DNA of 64,000 nucleotides from Bugula neritina (lineage: Eukaryota; Bryozoa; Gymnolaemata; Cheilostomatida; Bugulidae): the NCBI GenBank assembly GCA_964035545.1, contig OZ037768.1, positions 4,331,241-4,395,240 on the forward strand, written 5' to 3'. The position numbers and the translations under genes were made by a program. A model generated the notes under the pieces. It did not search any database. It was not told where the DNA came from and saw only the letters and a list, made by a program, of their open reading frames with translations. Within the stretch, counting starts at the first letter, position 1. Each line of letters starts with the position of its first letter. Shown here piece by piece: positions 52,001 to 64,000 of the stretch.

Positions 52001-55000
52001 AATTAACATGTTTGAAGATGACAATGCACCATGCCATTGGGCAAAAACTGTTAAAGAGTGAATGAAAAAGCAGAGGGTCTCAACGCTTAACTGGCCAGCC
52101 CAAAGCTGGGACTTGAACCCAATAAGAAATTCATGGTCAAGAATGGCTAAAATAGTTTCTTCACAGAAGCCAACAACTAAGGTGACACTCGTAGAGTCTG
52201 TAATTCATGCATAGCATCATGTTGTGACTGAAAACGAGTTGGAGAAACTGTACGAGTCGATGCCTCATCGCTGCCGACTAGTGATTGAGAATAAAGACTG
52301 GTCAACAAAACATTGATACTAAAATTTAAAGCACTGTGTGTTGCAATGCTGCTATAATGTGTAGAACAAATCACATACAATATTTTTCTATGTTTCAAGT
52401 AAAATATTCTGATATCCTACAGTATACACAAATTGTGAGAACATTGAATAATTCCCATATATGCATAGTATCTCATTATTTTACCCATATTTTAGAAGGA
52501 AGTGAAAAAAGACACTAATGATTTATATAAATGAGATAAGGAGATCTTAAGGATCATTTTGATAGGCATCATGCCTATGGAAATGCTTTTGTTATGTCTT
52601 AAAATTAGCTTGGAACATTGCTATTATGGAAAACAATGAGGCGTCCTTAAACTTTTTCACAGCACTGTACTTAGACAATGTCATGTGACCTATATATCTT
52701 GAACTGTGTAGCTGAAATGCCATCCCTACTTCCCTATGGGTGCTGAATTTGGAGCAGAGGACTCGCTGACCTACGCTGATGTCAGCATACGAGTGGACTA
52801 CTTGAAATGTGAAGACTACGGTTATTTTGTTATACGCACGTTCAAGCTTGTACACTTAGAGGTAGCCTCACATTTCTGTATCTTATATTTATATGCTTCT
52901 AGTAATTTATGTTGCTTTAGTAGCATATGTTGTAAATTTTGTCTGCATTTTTGCTGATTTTTCATTTTTAATTTTAATTAGTGGCTGTGTTGCTGGAATT
53001 TTAGGTTTACATTGTGTATGGACATCGTCGCAGTTTCTCTATTTATTGATTACTACATTACCATAATGGTTCCAACTACCTTGTAGCTATGAAATAAATC
53101 TTGTATTGTAGACACAAGAAGAAAAGTCTGTCTTACAATTCCATTATATGGATTGGCCAGATTTTGGTATTCCAAAGAATTCAGAGTCATTTTTAAATTT
53201 CCTTTATGCTGTCCGACAATCTGGCGTAATCCCATCAGCTGAGGGGTCTTCAGACACATCCAGTTCCAGGGTCTGTGGCCCACCGGTTATACACTGCAGT
53301 GCTGGTATTGGTCGCTCTGGCACTTTCATTCTCGTCGACTCGGCTTTAGTCCTGGTAAGCTCTGCTTGTGGCATTTAAATATGATATAATACTGTTGTGG
53401 TGATTGTGTTTAGATGATGCTATATACTAACACCTTATTCGTTTCTATCTCAAGACATCACTCAATATTTACGCATCATTGCTGTGTTATTTCACTCTTT
53501 TATATAGTTAAAAGCAATTTTTAAGTTTATTTTAATATTTTTATCTTCAGTTTATCAAACAGAGTTCCGATCAGGAAGCAGTTTAACTTCTACACTCCAA
53601 GGGAGAAATTGACATTTACTGACTAGTAGATAGAATTACATAAGCAGCTGCCGCTGTCTAACTATTTGTATTTCTTCGTAGGTGGAGCGGCAAAAAAGTC
53701 TGGCCACTCTCGACCTAAAGTCCATGTTGATAGACATGAGAAAGTACAGGTAATATCTTGTAGCTTCATGCAACATGTTAGAAACATGTAGGTTTGAAAT
53801 TGTAGGTAGAAATGTGTAGGAACCCTCACAGCATTTACTTGAGTGGAGAGGTGTTTGAGTAGTATCAGCATTTTATTCACCAGTACTACTAGACTTGTAC
53901 AATCACAAGGCTTTTATCATTATGTGAAGGGAGTAGCTCTTAATAATGTGATATAAGTTATATAACTTCAGTGTACTCTTTGTGTACTCTTTGTGTATTC
54001 TGAGAAGATAGCAGTGACATTTATTCTGGTTTATTGATAACTCATAACATGAACTCAACATTTGCGTCGAGGCTTTGATTTGTTGTGCCAGTTTGACTAT
54101 TAATGCAGTAGTCTAATTGGTGTCTAGCAGTTTAACTAATCTATTTATCTCATTTTAGAAAACAATTAGACACTCGAGTCATAGCAGACAATTATCTTTC
54201 TTGATGACGTGTCATACAATGCCCTGGTATATTCTTAGTTTCATTTATGTTGAACATTGTAATGGTCAATGTTTAGCGTTAACCGAGCACTTGACTATAT
54301 TTTAATTCGCTAGCATATAATGCTGCTGTGTTACCGACTTGTTACTCCCCGGTTGGTAACTAAGTTTTAATTGAAGTGGCCATTCATAGTCTTGTTTCTG
54401 CAGATGCGGTTTGATACAGCGACCGGAGCAGCTGCAGTTTTCCTACATGGCTATCTTAGACGGAGCTCAAGCTATACTTAACTCGCCAGTTCCCTCCCCT
54501 GATAAACTTGTTGCAGATGAGGAAGTGATCAGTGATGTTGACAGTGATGACACCGACATTCTACTACAACACAATGGTGGTGTTGAAGAAGAAGTCAAAG
54601 ATGTCGATGATCAGGTAACACAGGAGTTGTCTTCCTTCAATCAGCTTCTTCGTGTCATTGAAATTCTATACAGAAAGTTTATTTCCTTGTGTAGCACATT
54701 GCTTGCTATTTACTCGATCTTGTGTTTAAAGATGAGAAAACTCGATAACTTGTTTATTCTAATCTATGCTAACTTTTATAAACCTAATGATTGTGTTCTG
54801 GAGTTATTAACTAAGTAATCAGGTGCTAAGTTGTGTTGATAGAGCAGCGGATATATTCTTTGTTGAGGAATTGTAATGTGACTTATAACAACAGGAACGT
54901 TTATTTGTCGACACTTCACCACTACCCGAAGCTGAGCCTGGCCCTGAGCCTGAGGTGGTGGAGGAGCAGCATACAGTCCCGAAGGCACAAGAAACAGCAC

Positions 55001-56585
55001 CTAGTATAGAGGTTAACAAGGATATCCCTGATCCACCAAAACGTACATCAAGTCTGAACAAGGCTACCTCGGTACGTTTGTACTCTGGTATAATGCATAG
55101 AATGCATGCAGCCTACTCTATATATTGACATTATGCTGTCAGCAAAATCTACTTATTTGTTTTAATTTCTATTTTGTTTTATTAGTTATTTTTACATTTT
55201 ACTACGAGTTGTTAGTTTACCTTGACCTACTTAGCAGACCGTCATAGAATATATTTTAGCTGTTTATGTGGCTGTGTTACAGCTATATATGCGTATGTTG
55301 TGCATAACATTTTACTCTGTGTAGCTGGATGAACATCCTCCCCCTGTACCACCTCGGCCACCATCCGCTTTCGACAGACAGAAATCTGCTCCTCCCGTGC
55401 CAGAGGAGGGATCTTCCAGCTCTCAGTCTCTGCGAGATAACTCCGAGGAAGATAGCTACTATGAAAACATATCCTCAAAGTAATTATCCCCCCTACTCTT
55501 GGTTTACTCCCTACTTTGTAGTAATTAGTTATCCTTCTGTTGTGTAGGAAATAGTCATGGAATAGTAACCGTGGTTGCAGCTTTACTTGGGGGAACGCAG
55601 ATGTTTTATGATCAGTAAATCATTGTAAAATTAATATGCATTTTTAAATGATTTTTTTATGTATTATGTTATATTTGTATATGCTCAGACCTATTGCTAT
55701 AAGCAAGAAGTAAGTATGCCACTATGGCTTGGCAAAGGCTGCTGTTATGATTTGTTATACATTAATATGGTTTACATTTGTACTATGCTACTCATAGTTT
55801 TCTGCTACAGTGATGGTTTAAACAGGCTTTAGCTGTAGACTTGCATGCGGTTCTCTAGCATTACTTAGCCATCAGGTTGTACCTGCTTTTGCTTGCATAA
55901 GTCAATGTCTGTTCAGTTTTAGCTTATTCCAGTTTAACAAACCTACACTTGCTTGAAGTTGCTGCTTGGTCACATAGCTTTTGTTGAGTTTTTCATCTCA
56001 CGTAGCTGATGGTGGGCGTATTATGGCTCTCTTATAATGTTTGGCATTGGTTGGTTGGGTGGGTTAGTTATGAATACTGACCAGATAACACTGGCCGTCG
56101 GTAATGAGTTTTACTAAAATATGTCTCATTCTAACCACCAGTGATGTATGTTTCAGTCCGATGAAACGAAAAAGAGAGGAGGCTGTGAAGAAGACGAAGG
56201 AGAAGATAGAGATGATGAGGGCCAAGCAACGAGCTGCAGGTACGGTGCGTGTTACTTACACATTCTGCTGTTTACTTGGCTGTAATCTACCTACCTTGTA
56301 AGTACAGTATTGGAATATAAATAGTAATCGTTTGCTGTGTAACTTCTCTTCATATACGATTAGTCAACTTAACATATTGATGCTATAGTTTATAACTTTC
56401 TACAATATTGTTTTATTTAATCTGTGTGCGTTTTCTAATTGCAAATTTTTAATTATGGTTCTTTTGTAGAAGAGGCAAAAAACAGAAGAGACGTGTTCCC
56501 ATCAAGAAGAGTCATGATTGGTGCAGGACTGACCATTGCCTTTGCCATAGGAGTCATGTACTGCGTTAGATCATATGGATTATAG
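49025..56585 (+). CDS. PTP1B/TCPTP-type tyrosine phosphatase, tail-anchored
   Basis: Thirteen exons: 49025–49093, 50175–50274, 50367–50467, 50574–50672, 52712–52861, 53112–53354, 53682–53749, 54404–54614, 54895–55071, 55325–55479, optional 55689–55709, 56157–56239 and 56470–56585. They give 530 residues (523 without the microexon). Catalytic features: pTyr loop NRYRDVSP, WPD loop with D190, P-loop HCSAGIGRSGT with C235 and R241, and Q-loop EQLQFSY. These match PTPN1/PTPN2. The C-terminal 180 residues hold an acidic stretch, a proline-rich HPPPVPPRPP (SH3-type ligand), a YYENI motif, a basic KRKREE helix, and a final hydrophobic helix (MIGAGLTIAFAIGVMYC). The last is a tail anchor, as in ER-bound PTP1B. 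Likely role: dephosphorylation of receptor and JAK-type kinases at the ER surface. Single PTPN1/2 co-orthologue is an inference. Confidence 0.94.
49190..49400. repeat. degenerate ATC/AATATT simple repeats in phosphatase intron 1
   Basis: Runs such as catcatcatgatcatgatca and aatattaatattaatag form local simple sequence, in the same style as the neighbouring intergenic repeat. The rest of intron 1 to 50174 is plain AT-rich sequence. Confidence 0.65.
50885..52667 (+). mobile_element. Tc1-like DNA transposon, complete but dead
   Basis: A 1,783-bp element flanked by TA on both sides (50883–50884 and 52668–52669), the target-site duplication of Tc1/mariner elements. The 27-bp terminal inverted repeats begin CAGTGCTGTGAAAAAGTTT and differ at one base. 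It is inserted in the phosphatase intron between exons ending at 50672 and starting at 52712, in the same orientation. It carries a transposase relic with in-frame stops. Confidence 0.93.
51273..52316 (+). pseudogene. Tc1-like transposase relic
   Basis: The first 132 residues are open and include the paired helix-turn-helix region (GYSIRKIFKK, GSGRPR). A stop at 51669–51671 ends that part. Beyond it, the catalytic region continues in the same frame with several stops. It shows a first Asp in ISDKSTF (GAT 51747), a second in FEDDNAPCH (52020), and NPIRNSW, where the third catalytic Glu is replaced by Arg (52125–52127). No frameshift was noticed between the start and 52127, so decay is mostly by point mutation. 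It cannot encode an active enzyme. Confidence 0.9.
55689..55709 (+). CDS. 21-nt microexon of the phosphatase
   Basis: Bounded by a tgctcag acceptor and a consensus gtaagt donor. It enters and leaves in phase 2, so including or skipping it keeps the frame. It would add seven residues (PIAISKK, by inclusion) between the YENI segment and the basic helix. Located in the intron between exons ending at 55479 and starting at 56157. Confidence 0.6.
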
Positions 56586-57492
56586 CTGTGCACTAACTAC
56601 AACACAATACATCTATAGACCCCAACACTGTCCTCTCTGTATTCTTTAACATTTCATAGTATATCACCTGGTTAAGTGTTGAAATATATTTGACAGCATT
56701 TTCTAGTACAGTACATACCTCTCAGTGTAGATCTCTTGTTCAGATTATCTTCAGACAATATTTGTACAAGGAGTAATTTTGTTAATTTCTTTTCATAAAA
56801 AATCTTTACTTTAACCGGGAAGGAAAATTCATGTTTAAAGGCAGTTTTATACCTGAAATATAATATAATTGATTCACCTGTTGCTAGCTATAGTTATACA
56901 TTGCAGTTAACTTTTCACAACTTCTGGAGTGTTTTGAAAGTAGGTAAATGTGCAACACGCTATACACAGATATAGGTAATACTTGTAATGCTCTGTTATA
57001 AAGTTCTACATCTTATATTTTGCTGCACTTTTTTTCTGTTTTGTTTGTTTGGTACAATAACTAACTGTACCGGACAGGCTAATGACTGTATGACTCCATA
57101 ATATTAATATGTGGGGACATTTTTTTTCTGTATTCTGAAAGTTTGTAAAATGATACGTTTTTTACAAGTAATGCAAGATTTATTCTCAGAAATAAATTAT
57201 TTCTATAAAAAAATATAGTTCATCCTTTCAAAGTGAAAGCATCAGTCAAACAAAATATAAATCACATCTATTGAGTATTGGATGTTTTGAGTAAGATTGG
57301 CTGAGCTAATACAAGTCATACTTTTTCAGCCTCAATATATAATACAATTTCTGCATATACATTGTATACAAATTAACAAAAATAATATACTATATTTTTA
57401 CTAGTGCTACTTCCTTTTTTAATTATCTGAAAAGTATTCTTAGTCTAATAGCATTGAAGTCTCACAAGCTAAGTAAACTGTAAGTTACAGTA
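56586..57492. other. convergent gap between phosphatase and adenylyl cyclase genes
   Basis: AT-rich 3' UTR sequence with no coding segment. A plus-strand AATAAA at 57191–57196 and a minus-strand one (TTTATT on plus) at 57179–57184 lie within 18 bp. If used, the two transcripts end at almost the same place. Confidence 0.55.
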
Positions 57493-60400
57493 TCACTTGC
57501 TCTCTCGAACAGATGCTGAACGTACTGACGGGTGTTGCAGGGGCTTGAGTAGATATGTTGTCATCAGTTCGTGCTTCCCCTTGACCGTTATCTGGCCCCG
57601 GCACTCTATTGGATAATTCTCTGCTTCTAATATTGCTGCAGTATTTTCTGTCATCTTAATTACAAAATATGCACCATTAGTTTACAGCATATCAGCATTA
57701 GTTGATTAGGGACTGATCATGTGACTCCAGCAGGAAGTATGACTAATATAATAACTACACACGGATTCCTGATGCCAAGATAATATCTGCAGTGTACTTT
57801 CATCAAAACATTGTTTACATACAGAAATATCTAATCTATGGACTCATTCTGAAACAAGCTACTAGGTTGCATACATAGTGGTGTTGGCGCGACAACTCTA
57901 CAATCACTAACTATCTCTACAACCATCTTTCACCTCTACAACCACCTTTTACCTCTACAACCACCATCTACCTCTACACTGCTGATGATATTTGTAGCTG
58001 AGTGTGGTTTTAAACCAGTTTTAATAAAAGATAAGTTTTTAATTAATGCCTTTTAAATTTAACAGCTGTCCTTGAAACTTCATAGCTCATGTTAACAATT
58101 TAAAAGATGACCCCAACTAACCTGTATAGCATCTACTACACCCTCCGAGTCCATTCGACTAGCCATATTGACAGTGTTTCCCCACACATCATACTGCGGT
58201 TTTTGAGCTCCCACAACTCCAGCTATTACAGGTCCGTGACTCAAGCCTAAAATTCAGTTTTTAGTTTTATTTTATAGTGTCTTACAAAGTGAACATGAAG
58301 CCTTTTATCAAATAAACAGTTATTTTTGTTTGACTTACCTATCCTGAGCTGAAAGTTGTTGAAAGAGTGTTTATTTATACTGTCCAACACTGAGTAAAAT
58401 GCTATGGCAAAGTCTACCATTGTCTTCACTAACTGGTGAGTGGTGCTGCTACAACACACCAACAGTAAATGTCTTACAAGCATTGTAAAGTATTTACATG
58501 CAAATAACTAAATTATAAGTATATTGGCGCATAATCTGCTCTGTTGTTTCCCAATATGTCTCCTTCACTTTGTTCTGTTACTGAATTTTTCATTGGATAT
58601 ATAAGGCCAGTGTCAATCGAGTGAAACCATAACCAAAAATCCATTTGAAGCATGAGAACTTGGTGTTGTTAGCTTTTGTTTAACCAATGCTCATACTTGA
58701 TATTTCATTACTTATAGTATACTCACACTGTAGACTCATTCACAATGTCGCCATATCCTGCGTCTGCGTAAATCTGAAGTCCGGCTGCTGCCATGTAGGT
58801 GCTGCCTACTGTCTTCATCTTCTCAATAGAACTAAACTTGGGCTTAGACAGCAGCTGTTTAAATTATAACACACAATAGGCCTATTATTATAACATACTA
58901 TAGTACACTATATCATAACATATTATAATACACTATATCATATTATAATGCACTTTATTATAACTTGTTATAATGCACAATCATAACCAATTATGATACA
59001 TTGTTGTAAGTTGTAACACATTATAATACAATATAGTATAATCTATTATAATATAATTATAAAGTGACTCATCCAAATATTCTAGCTAGCAAATAGCAAA
59101 CTTTATGCATGATCTGTAATTATAGCCATTTGAAATTCAATATGCTTTCTTTTCGAATGCCAACTCAAATGACAGGACAGTATGATGATATATTAATAAT
59201 TACATACATATATATGACACATTTTTTCATAGCTTATATTAGAAAATACGTGTTTATTAAATTAGGTGTGAAATTCCTAGATTCTTTGTAAATCCCTTTT
59301 GATAGTTCCCATAAAATAAGTGCAATATTTGAGATACATTCACTCACATGGAAATTGTCTTCTCATTATTACATACCAAATCAAAGTCGCCTATTATCTC
59401 GTTCAGAAGTCGTAAGCTCTGATTTTCCTTGTCATAATCACTGCTCATGTGAAAGAATTGATCAAAGTTTACGACTGTAGCAAACATAATGCACACATTG
59501 TCGTAGCTTTCATGGTACAACTCCTATCAATATAATAACATATATGCTTGCTGTAATAAACTGCTTATATTAGCAACAAATTTACTTATTATTTAAGTTT
59601 TTCTATAACCCAGTCAAAAATGGTTAATACATCTATAAAATTTTGGATTCACAAAATTGAAAAAGTTTTCAAGGTTAACAATTTTACATACTGTGCATAT
59701 TCACACAAAACACTATTCAAGCTAGACTATGGTGGACACATCTATGTTTACACGCTTTTATGCTTTTTAATGAAAGTGAGCTTTTTATATGATGTCTTAT
59801 AAAACTTACATTGGAAGATATTAGGTGTAATTTATTTAACAATAGGCTTACACTGATTATTATTGGACTAATTTTTTATAATTGTTCGCAGATATGAAGG
59901 AGCTTGTAACAGCATATAAATATAAACTCAAATGTATGTAAGTGTAGAACTTAGTATAAAATGGTGGCAATTTAAAATTCAAGTTAGGGAGTGCCACCAT
60001 ACAACCTTATTTCTATTCGTTCATGTGTCAGCTGCTGAAACAACACTATTCAAGCATTAGTGTAGTTATAAGTAACAAGTAATACTATTGGAGCATTAAT
60101 GTAGTTATATATGTAACAAACAATACTATTGGAGCATTAGTGTAGTTATATGTAACAAACAATACTATTGGGGCATTGGTGTAGTTAGAAGAAATAACCA
60201 ATATGATTATCTCACCCCAAGCAGCCGTCTCTCAAAGTAGTAGCTGGCCACATGTTGAGGCAGGATATTCATAAGTAGAAGCTTTGTTAAACTCTTCATT
60301 TTCTCAACCTCCAAATTTTCTACACTAAACTGAGTCCTCCATTCTCTCAAGGCTTGGCAGCCATTTTCCATCTATATGCAAAGTTAATACACTTTATGTG

Positions 60401-63331
60401 ATTCAGAAAAAACTCATAGTGCATGGTGATAAGTTATTATAAGACTTTTTCTGGAAAATTGCATGTTAAGAAACAAAACGAAAAGTCATTTTTAAGATAT
60501 TCCTAATGGATCATTGGTGTAAACGCCTATCTATAAAACCATGTTATATATATTGTTTATATTTTTAGACAACAGCTATATTACTAGTATTTGTATTGCG
60601 TGGACATAATATTTAGAAATATTAAGGGTCACCTAGCATACGCCCCTCAAACTTGATGAATGAGTATTGAATTCTGCATGCTACTAGACCCTTATGAACC
60701 TCACTGTTCTACTATTTGGTAAAAATATATGATGGTTTAGAGATTTTATATTAAATATTAGTAAATGATTAATACTAGATAAGTTCATTTACCTGCTTAG
60801 AATATAGACACATGACTGTACTTATAAATATATAGCAAACCACTGCCACCACCAAGGTTGGGATAACTCTTTCATGACTGTAACCAAAATTTATATCATG
60901 GATAAATATATCACAATGTTATATATTATTATGTATGTTGCAATAACAATGGTCATATTGCTATTATAGTTACTGATGTCACATTTACTTAATATAAAAT
61001 GAAGTTACTGCAGTCTTGGACTAAAATTTAAAAGCTGAATTTTCGAGCTATAAAATGTTTAGAAAATATTTATTGTGTAATGTTTTGGATTGATTAACCT
61101 GCAAAGTCCAAAGAGTAGTTATGATTCATTGAAAGTTATGAAATAAAAACCTAGTCTCAGTACCATCAGACTAAAGATAATTCCATGCATATTAAAATTC
61201 TACAGTATAATTTACAACTATTTTAGAGGATTTTGCAGTCGAATAGTAAACGGCAGTCTTAAGATCAGATATTTTGTCAATTTACATTATAAATAATTAA
61301 AATGTTGCTCCAGGTTCGCTAAGTGTTGACTAAACAAATCTTATTTAATTTATGGTTTGTTTTTGCAAGTTACTAAAATTTATTTATTTTATAAAGTATC
61401 ATATAATGCTTCAATACCTGTGTAATTAAGTAGAGGTTTGTTATTTTTTGGCAAAATTAGTTGATTTTACCTTTCAAGTCTGAGCAGTTCTTTATAAGGA
61501 AGAAAGTACATGGCATCTCTGCTCAGTAATAGTGGTATCAGTATAGCCAGTAGAATACTGTTTATGATTAGTTTAATTAAGGTGTTGGTATAGATAAATA
61601 AGTAGATGGGTAGTATTAACAGCATATCCCCTCCTCTAGATATCTACAAACAGTTCTTCATATGTATGCACATGTATGCTGCAACAGATAACAATGACTA
61701 TAAAAGTTATAAAATGATTGTTTGATATGGCATGATAGACAATAACAGACAATAAATAGCTGCCAATTATTATTTATTGTAGTGGCCAGCATAGTAATTA
61801 GTCCAAATAAGTAATCTACATGTAGTTTATTATAGATATATTCCTATACACATTCACATTGCCTACAACACAAATACTGCCTCATCTATATTATTATTCA
61901 TGCAGGGTGCAGAAGTGTCCTTCATTTGACAGAGGAAGAAATCTGCAAAAATATAATCCACAACTTTTACCACACCCTCTGCCATTAAACATACTAATTT
62001 ATACTCAGCAAATATGCATCTATACGTTGAAAGGGAACATGCAGTCAGGGGGATTACAAATTAGTAATGTAATGGCTATGGTATAAATAACACCAACTCT
62101 ATACCTCCAAATCACAAGAAATAAATAAAACTTTTTTAATAAAAAATTGTGACCAAATAAACAACCCATATGCTGATAACAATAATTATTTACAAATTAT
62201 CTTGTTCCTTCTCAATCAAAATCTAGGTAATTTAATAAATAATAGTTATATAAAAACACTTTGAACTATCAAATTTTAAATATACAACACAGGTAAGACA
62301 TTAGAAAATTAAACCTAATATTACATCACAGTTTTCTAGGGTGATCCTTTTTTTAAAAAATAGGTGTCATCATAATGTGAATTTTATTCGAGATGATGAA
62401 ATCAAATATTTTATTTCCGTGCATTGGAATGTGGATTGTATGTAATTTATAGCAGCAAGGTAATAGCTGTTTACTGCAATATGAACTTGACGTCACTAAA
62501 AATTATATATTTGCAAAAAATATAAAAAAGTAGATGATAAATGTTTTAATACATCATCAAAAATTGGCAAAATCTTGAGCTATAAGCCATTTAAAATTGA
62601 CTAAAAACCCTTTAATGTTAGTTTTGCAATAATAATATGACCATTAAATTTATAATACTACTGAAGGTATGCTAAATGCCTGCATACTTCAATGTAGTGA
62701 CGTACAATGTTTACCTTTGAGTTATCAACACAGACATATAGATATGTTGATACAGATAACTTACCATAAGTAGGTCAGCATCTCTGCCCACTATTTCCTT
62801 TGTGTACTCTGAGGTACAATTGGTCAGATTTGGCTCTAACGTAATCCCTATATACTACAAGAGACAGCATACAGTTGTAGTCCAAGTACAGCATGTCCTT
62901 AAATGGTGTATCAAAATAGTCAAAGGATCTCTAATAATTAGCATGTGAAATTTTAAAATTATTCAAAATCTCGCACACTTACCCAGTTATACAACTACTA
63001 CTTAACTTATTTTCATGTTATATTTTGTTTGTTTTCTTGTATAGCAAATCAGAAATACCTCATTAAATAAAGTACTGCAAAATGTAGGTAAAATCTGAAA
63101 AAATTACCAGACTAACCATAATAATATATTTTTTATTCCTTATGGTTTCATAAAGTAATATTTAAGTTATTTCACTTCTTCACAGTGTTTGAACTGCTGG
63201 TTATAAGATAGTATAGTAAGGTGCATAATATTTACCTGAGTAATTAATATGTAGGATGTGTGGATTAGGACACTGTAAGTTAATAACAAGTAGTAGGCTA
63301 TCAGCAAATACTTCTTCCGTGGTTTTCTGCC
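57493..63331 (-). CDS. transmembrane adenylyl cyclase, 3' part (M2 and C2)
   Basis: Ten exons (5' to 3': 63236–63331, 62765–62854, 61471–61643, 60793–60877, 60216–60371, 59377–59523, 58727–58854, 58339–58448, 58122–58246, 57493–57654) give about 420 residues ending in a stop. The first four exons encode hydrophobic membrane helices with an extracellular NLTNCTSEY segment (two N-glycosylation sequons). The rest form the C2 catalytic domain: [39 protein letters not shown] (adenine-binding Lys), [14 protein letters not shown] (conserved Asp, Asn and Arg) and TVKGKHEL (phosphate-contacting Lys). Closest in style to the ADCY2/4/7 group. With its C1 domain it would make cAMP downstream of Gs. C1 and the first membrane cassette lie beyond 64000. 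Confidence 0.93.
57893..57978. repeat. CTCTACAACCAC short tandem repeat
   Basis: About five imperfect 17–19-bp units containing ctctacaaccac in a cyclase intron. No coding role is seen. Confidence 0.75.
58868..59060. repeat. TATAATACAC-type AT-rich tandem repeat
   Basis: Degenerate units of ataacatattataatacac fill the cyclase intron just upstream (minus sense) of the exon at 58727–58854. The repeat begins about 15 bp from that exon's acceptor. Confidence 0.8.
60045..60190. repeat. about 37-bp minisatellite, four copies
   Basis: Units containing aatactattggagcattag and tgtagttatatgtaac repeat four times, ending about 25 bp before the exon boundary at 60216. The array lies downstream of that exon's donor in the minus sense. 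Confidence 0.85.
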
Positions 63332-64000
63332 CTGGAAGTAGATTTAAAATGAGCTCATCAACAGGGAGTTACATGGTGTTTTCTTCTCTATGGTATAATA
63401 TATAGATCACTTCTAAACAGACTGGACATCTACTGCATACTTCTAAAATATTTTGTCATCAGTATATAAACTGATAATTCTTTTCTTAGGGCCACACGTT
63501 ACAAGGTCAAGTAAAAATTATGCCATACCTATATAAGTTGTATAACTGTTTATGGCTTGATTGAAATTACTAAAAGCATATAAAACAAAATTATTCTCGC
63601 TGCATTTGAAATAAAGTCTACATCGCCCCGTAGGTGCATTAATTAACTGTGTGGGCATTTTAAGTTAACTATATATATTTGATTAATGACCTTTGAAAAT
63701 AAGGCATAGAATCAATTAAAGGTGGACGTACTGTGAAGAAACTGCAAGTAAAGTTAAAACTGTTAATCAAGACAAGTTCTTATCCGAGTAAAGTCCTGGT
63801 CAAGTTTAGCAACAACTTAAGTTTAATGAGTCAATTCAAATAAATTGGTGAGCAAATCAGTGTGCCTGGGTGTATACATGTATTAGGACGAATATTAAAT
63901 CCTAAAAGCCTGTCAACATTATTAACGATTCATATTTTTTAGATTCATGTCCATAATTTTTGCCAATAATTCATCCTTAATTTTCAACTACAAATATGAA
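63332..64000. other. intron of the adenylyl cyclase gene
   Basis: AT-rich sequence upstream (minus sense) of the first visible cyclase exon. I see no further exon before the window ends. Confidence 0.55.

Overview
The window is AT-rich animal nuclear DNA. Genes are split into many short exons with GT–AG introns, poly(A) signals are AATAAA, and the gene set (Cys-loop receptor, adenylyl cyclase, Greatwall kinase, SMG9, PTP1B-like phosphatase, TRIM-like protein) is metazoan. Gene density (seven genes in 64 kb) and intron sizes suggest an invertebrate or early-branching animal; the species cannot be named from sequence alone. I rebuilt every gene by hand from conserved protein segments, splice sites and codon phase. 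All exon chains below keep one open frame.

Layout. (1) 596–8129 (+): the 3' two thirds of a PDXDC1-like gene, whose 5' exons lie before the window. (2) 9008–24668 (−): a nicotinic-acetylcholine-receptor-type subunit of 512 residues with a 9 kb first intron. The exon carrying TM1 plus the selectivity-filter segment, and the exon carrying the rest of TM2, are each present twice as equal-length neighbouring copies. (3) 29975–34177 (−): a TRIM-like RING/B-box/coiled-coil protein with a propeller-like C-terminus. (4) 37173–42347 (+): SMG9, a nonsense-mediated-decay factor, with the extreme N-terminus unresolved. (5) 43145–47353 (−): MASTL/Greatwall kinase. (6) 49025–56585 (+): a PTP1B/TCPTP-type tyrosine phosphatase with a tail anchor; one intron holds a dead Tc1-like transposon. 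(7) 57493–63331 (−): the 3' part of a transmembrane adenylyl cyclase (second membrane cassette and C2 domain); its 5' part lies beyond the window.

The genes do not form an operon or one pathway. Convergent neighbours (1/2, 4/5, 6/7) have 3' ends 0.8–0.9 kb apart. Divergent neighbours (3/4 and 5/6) share intergenic stretches full of the same type of degenerate short-motif repeat.

Most notable observations: two independently duplicated pore exons in the receptor, allowing up to four pore versions, all lacking the usual -1' glutamate; three tandem decoy splice acceptors in SMG9 that would each add an in-frame stop; a phase-neutral 21-nt microexon in the phosphatase; and repeated cases of minisatellites lying against splice sites.
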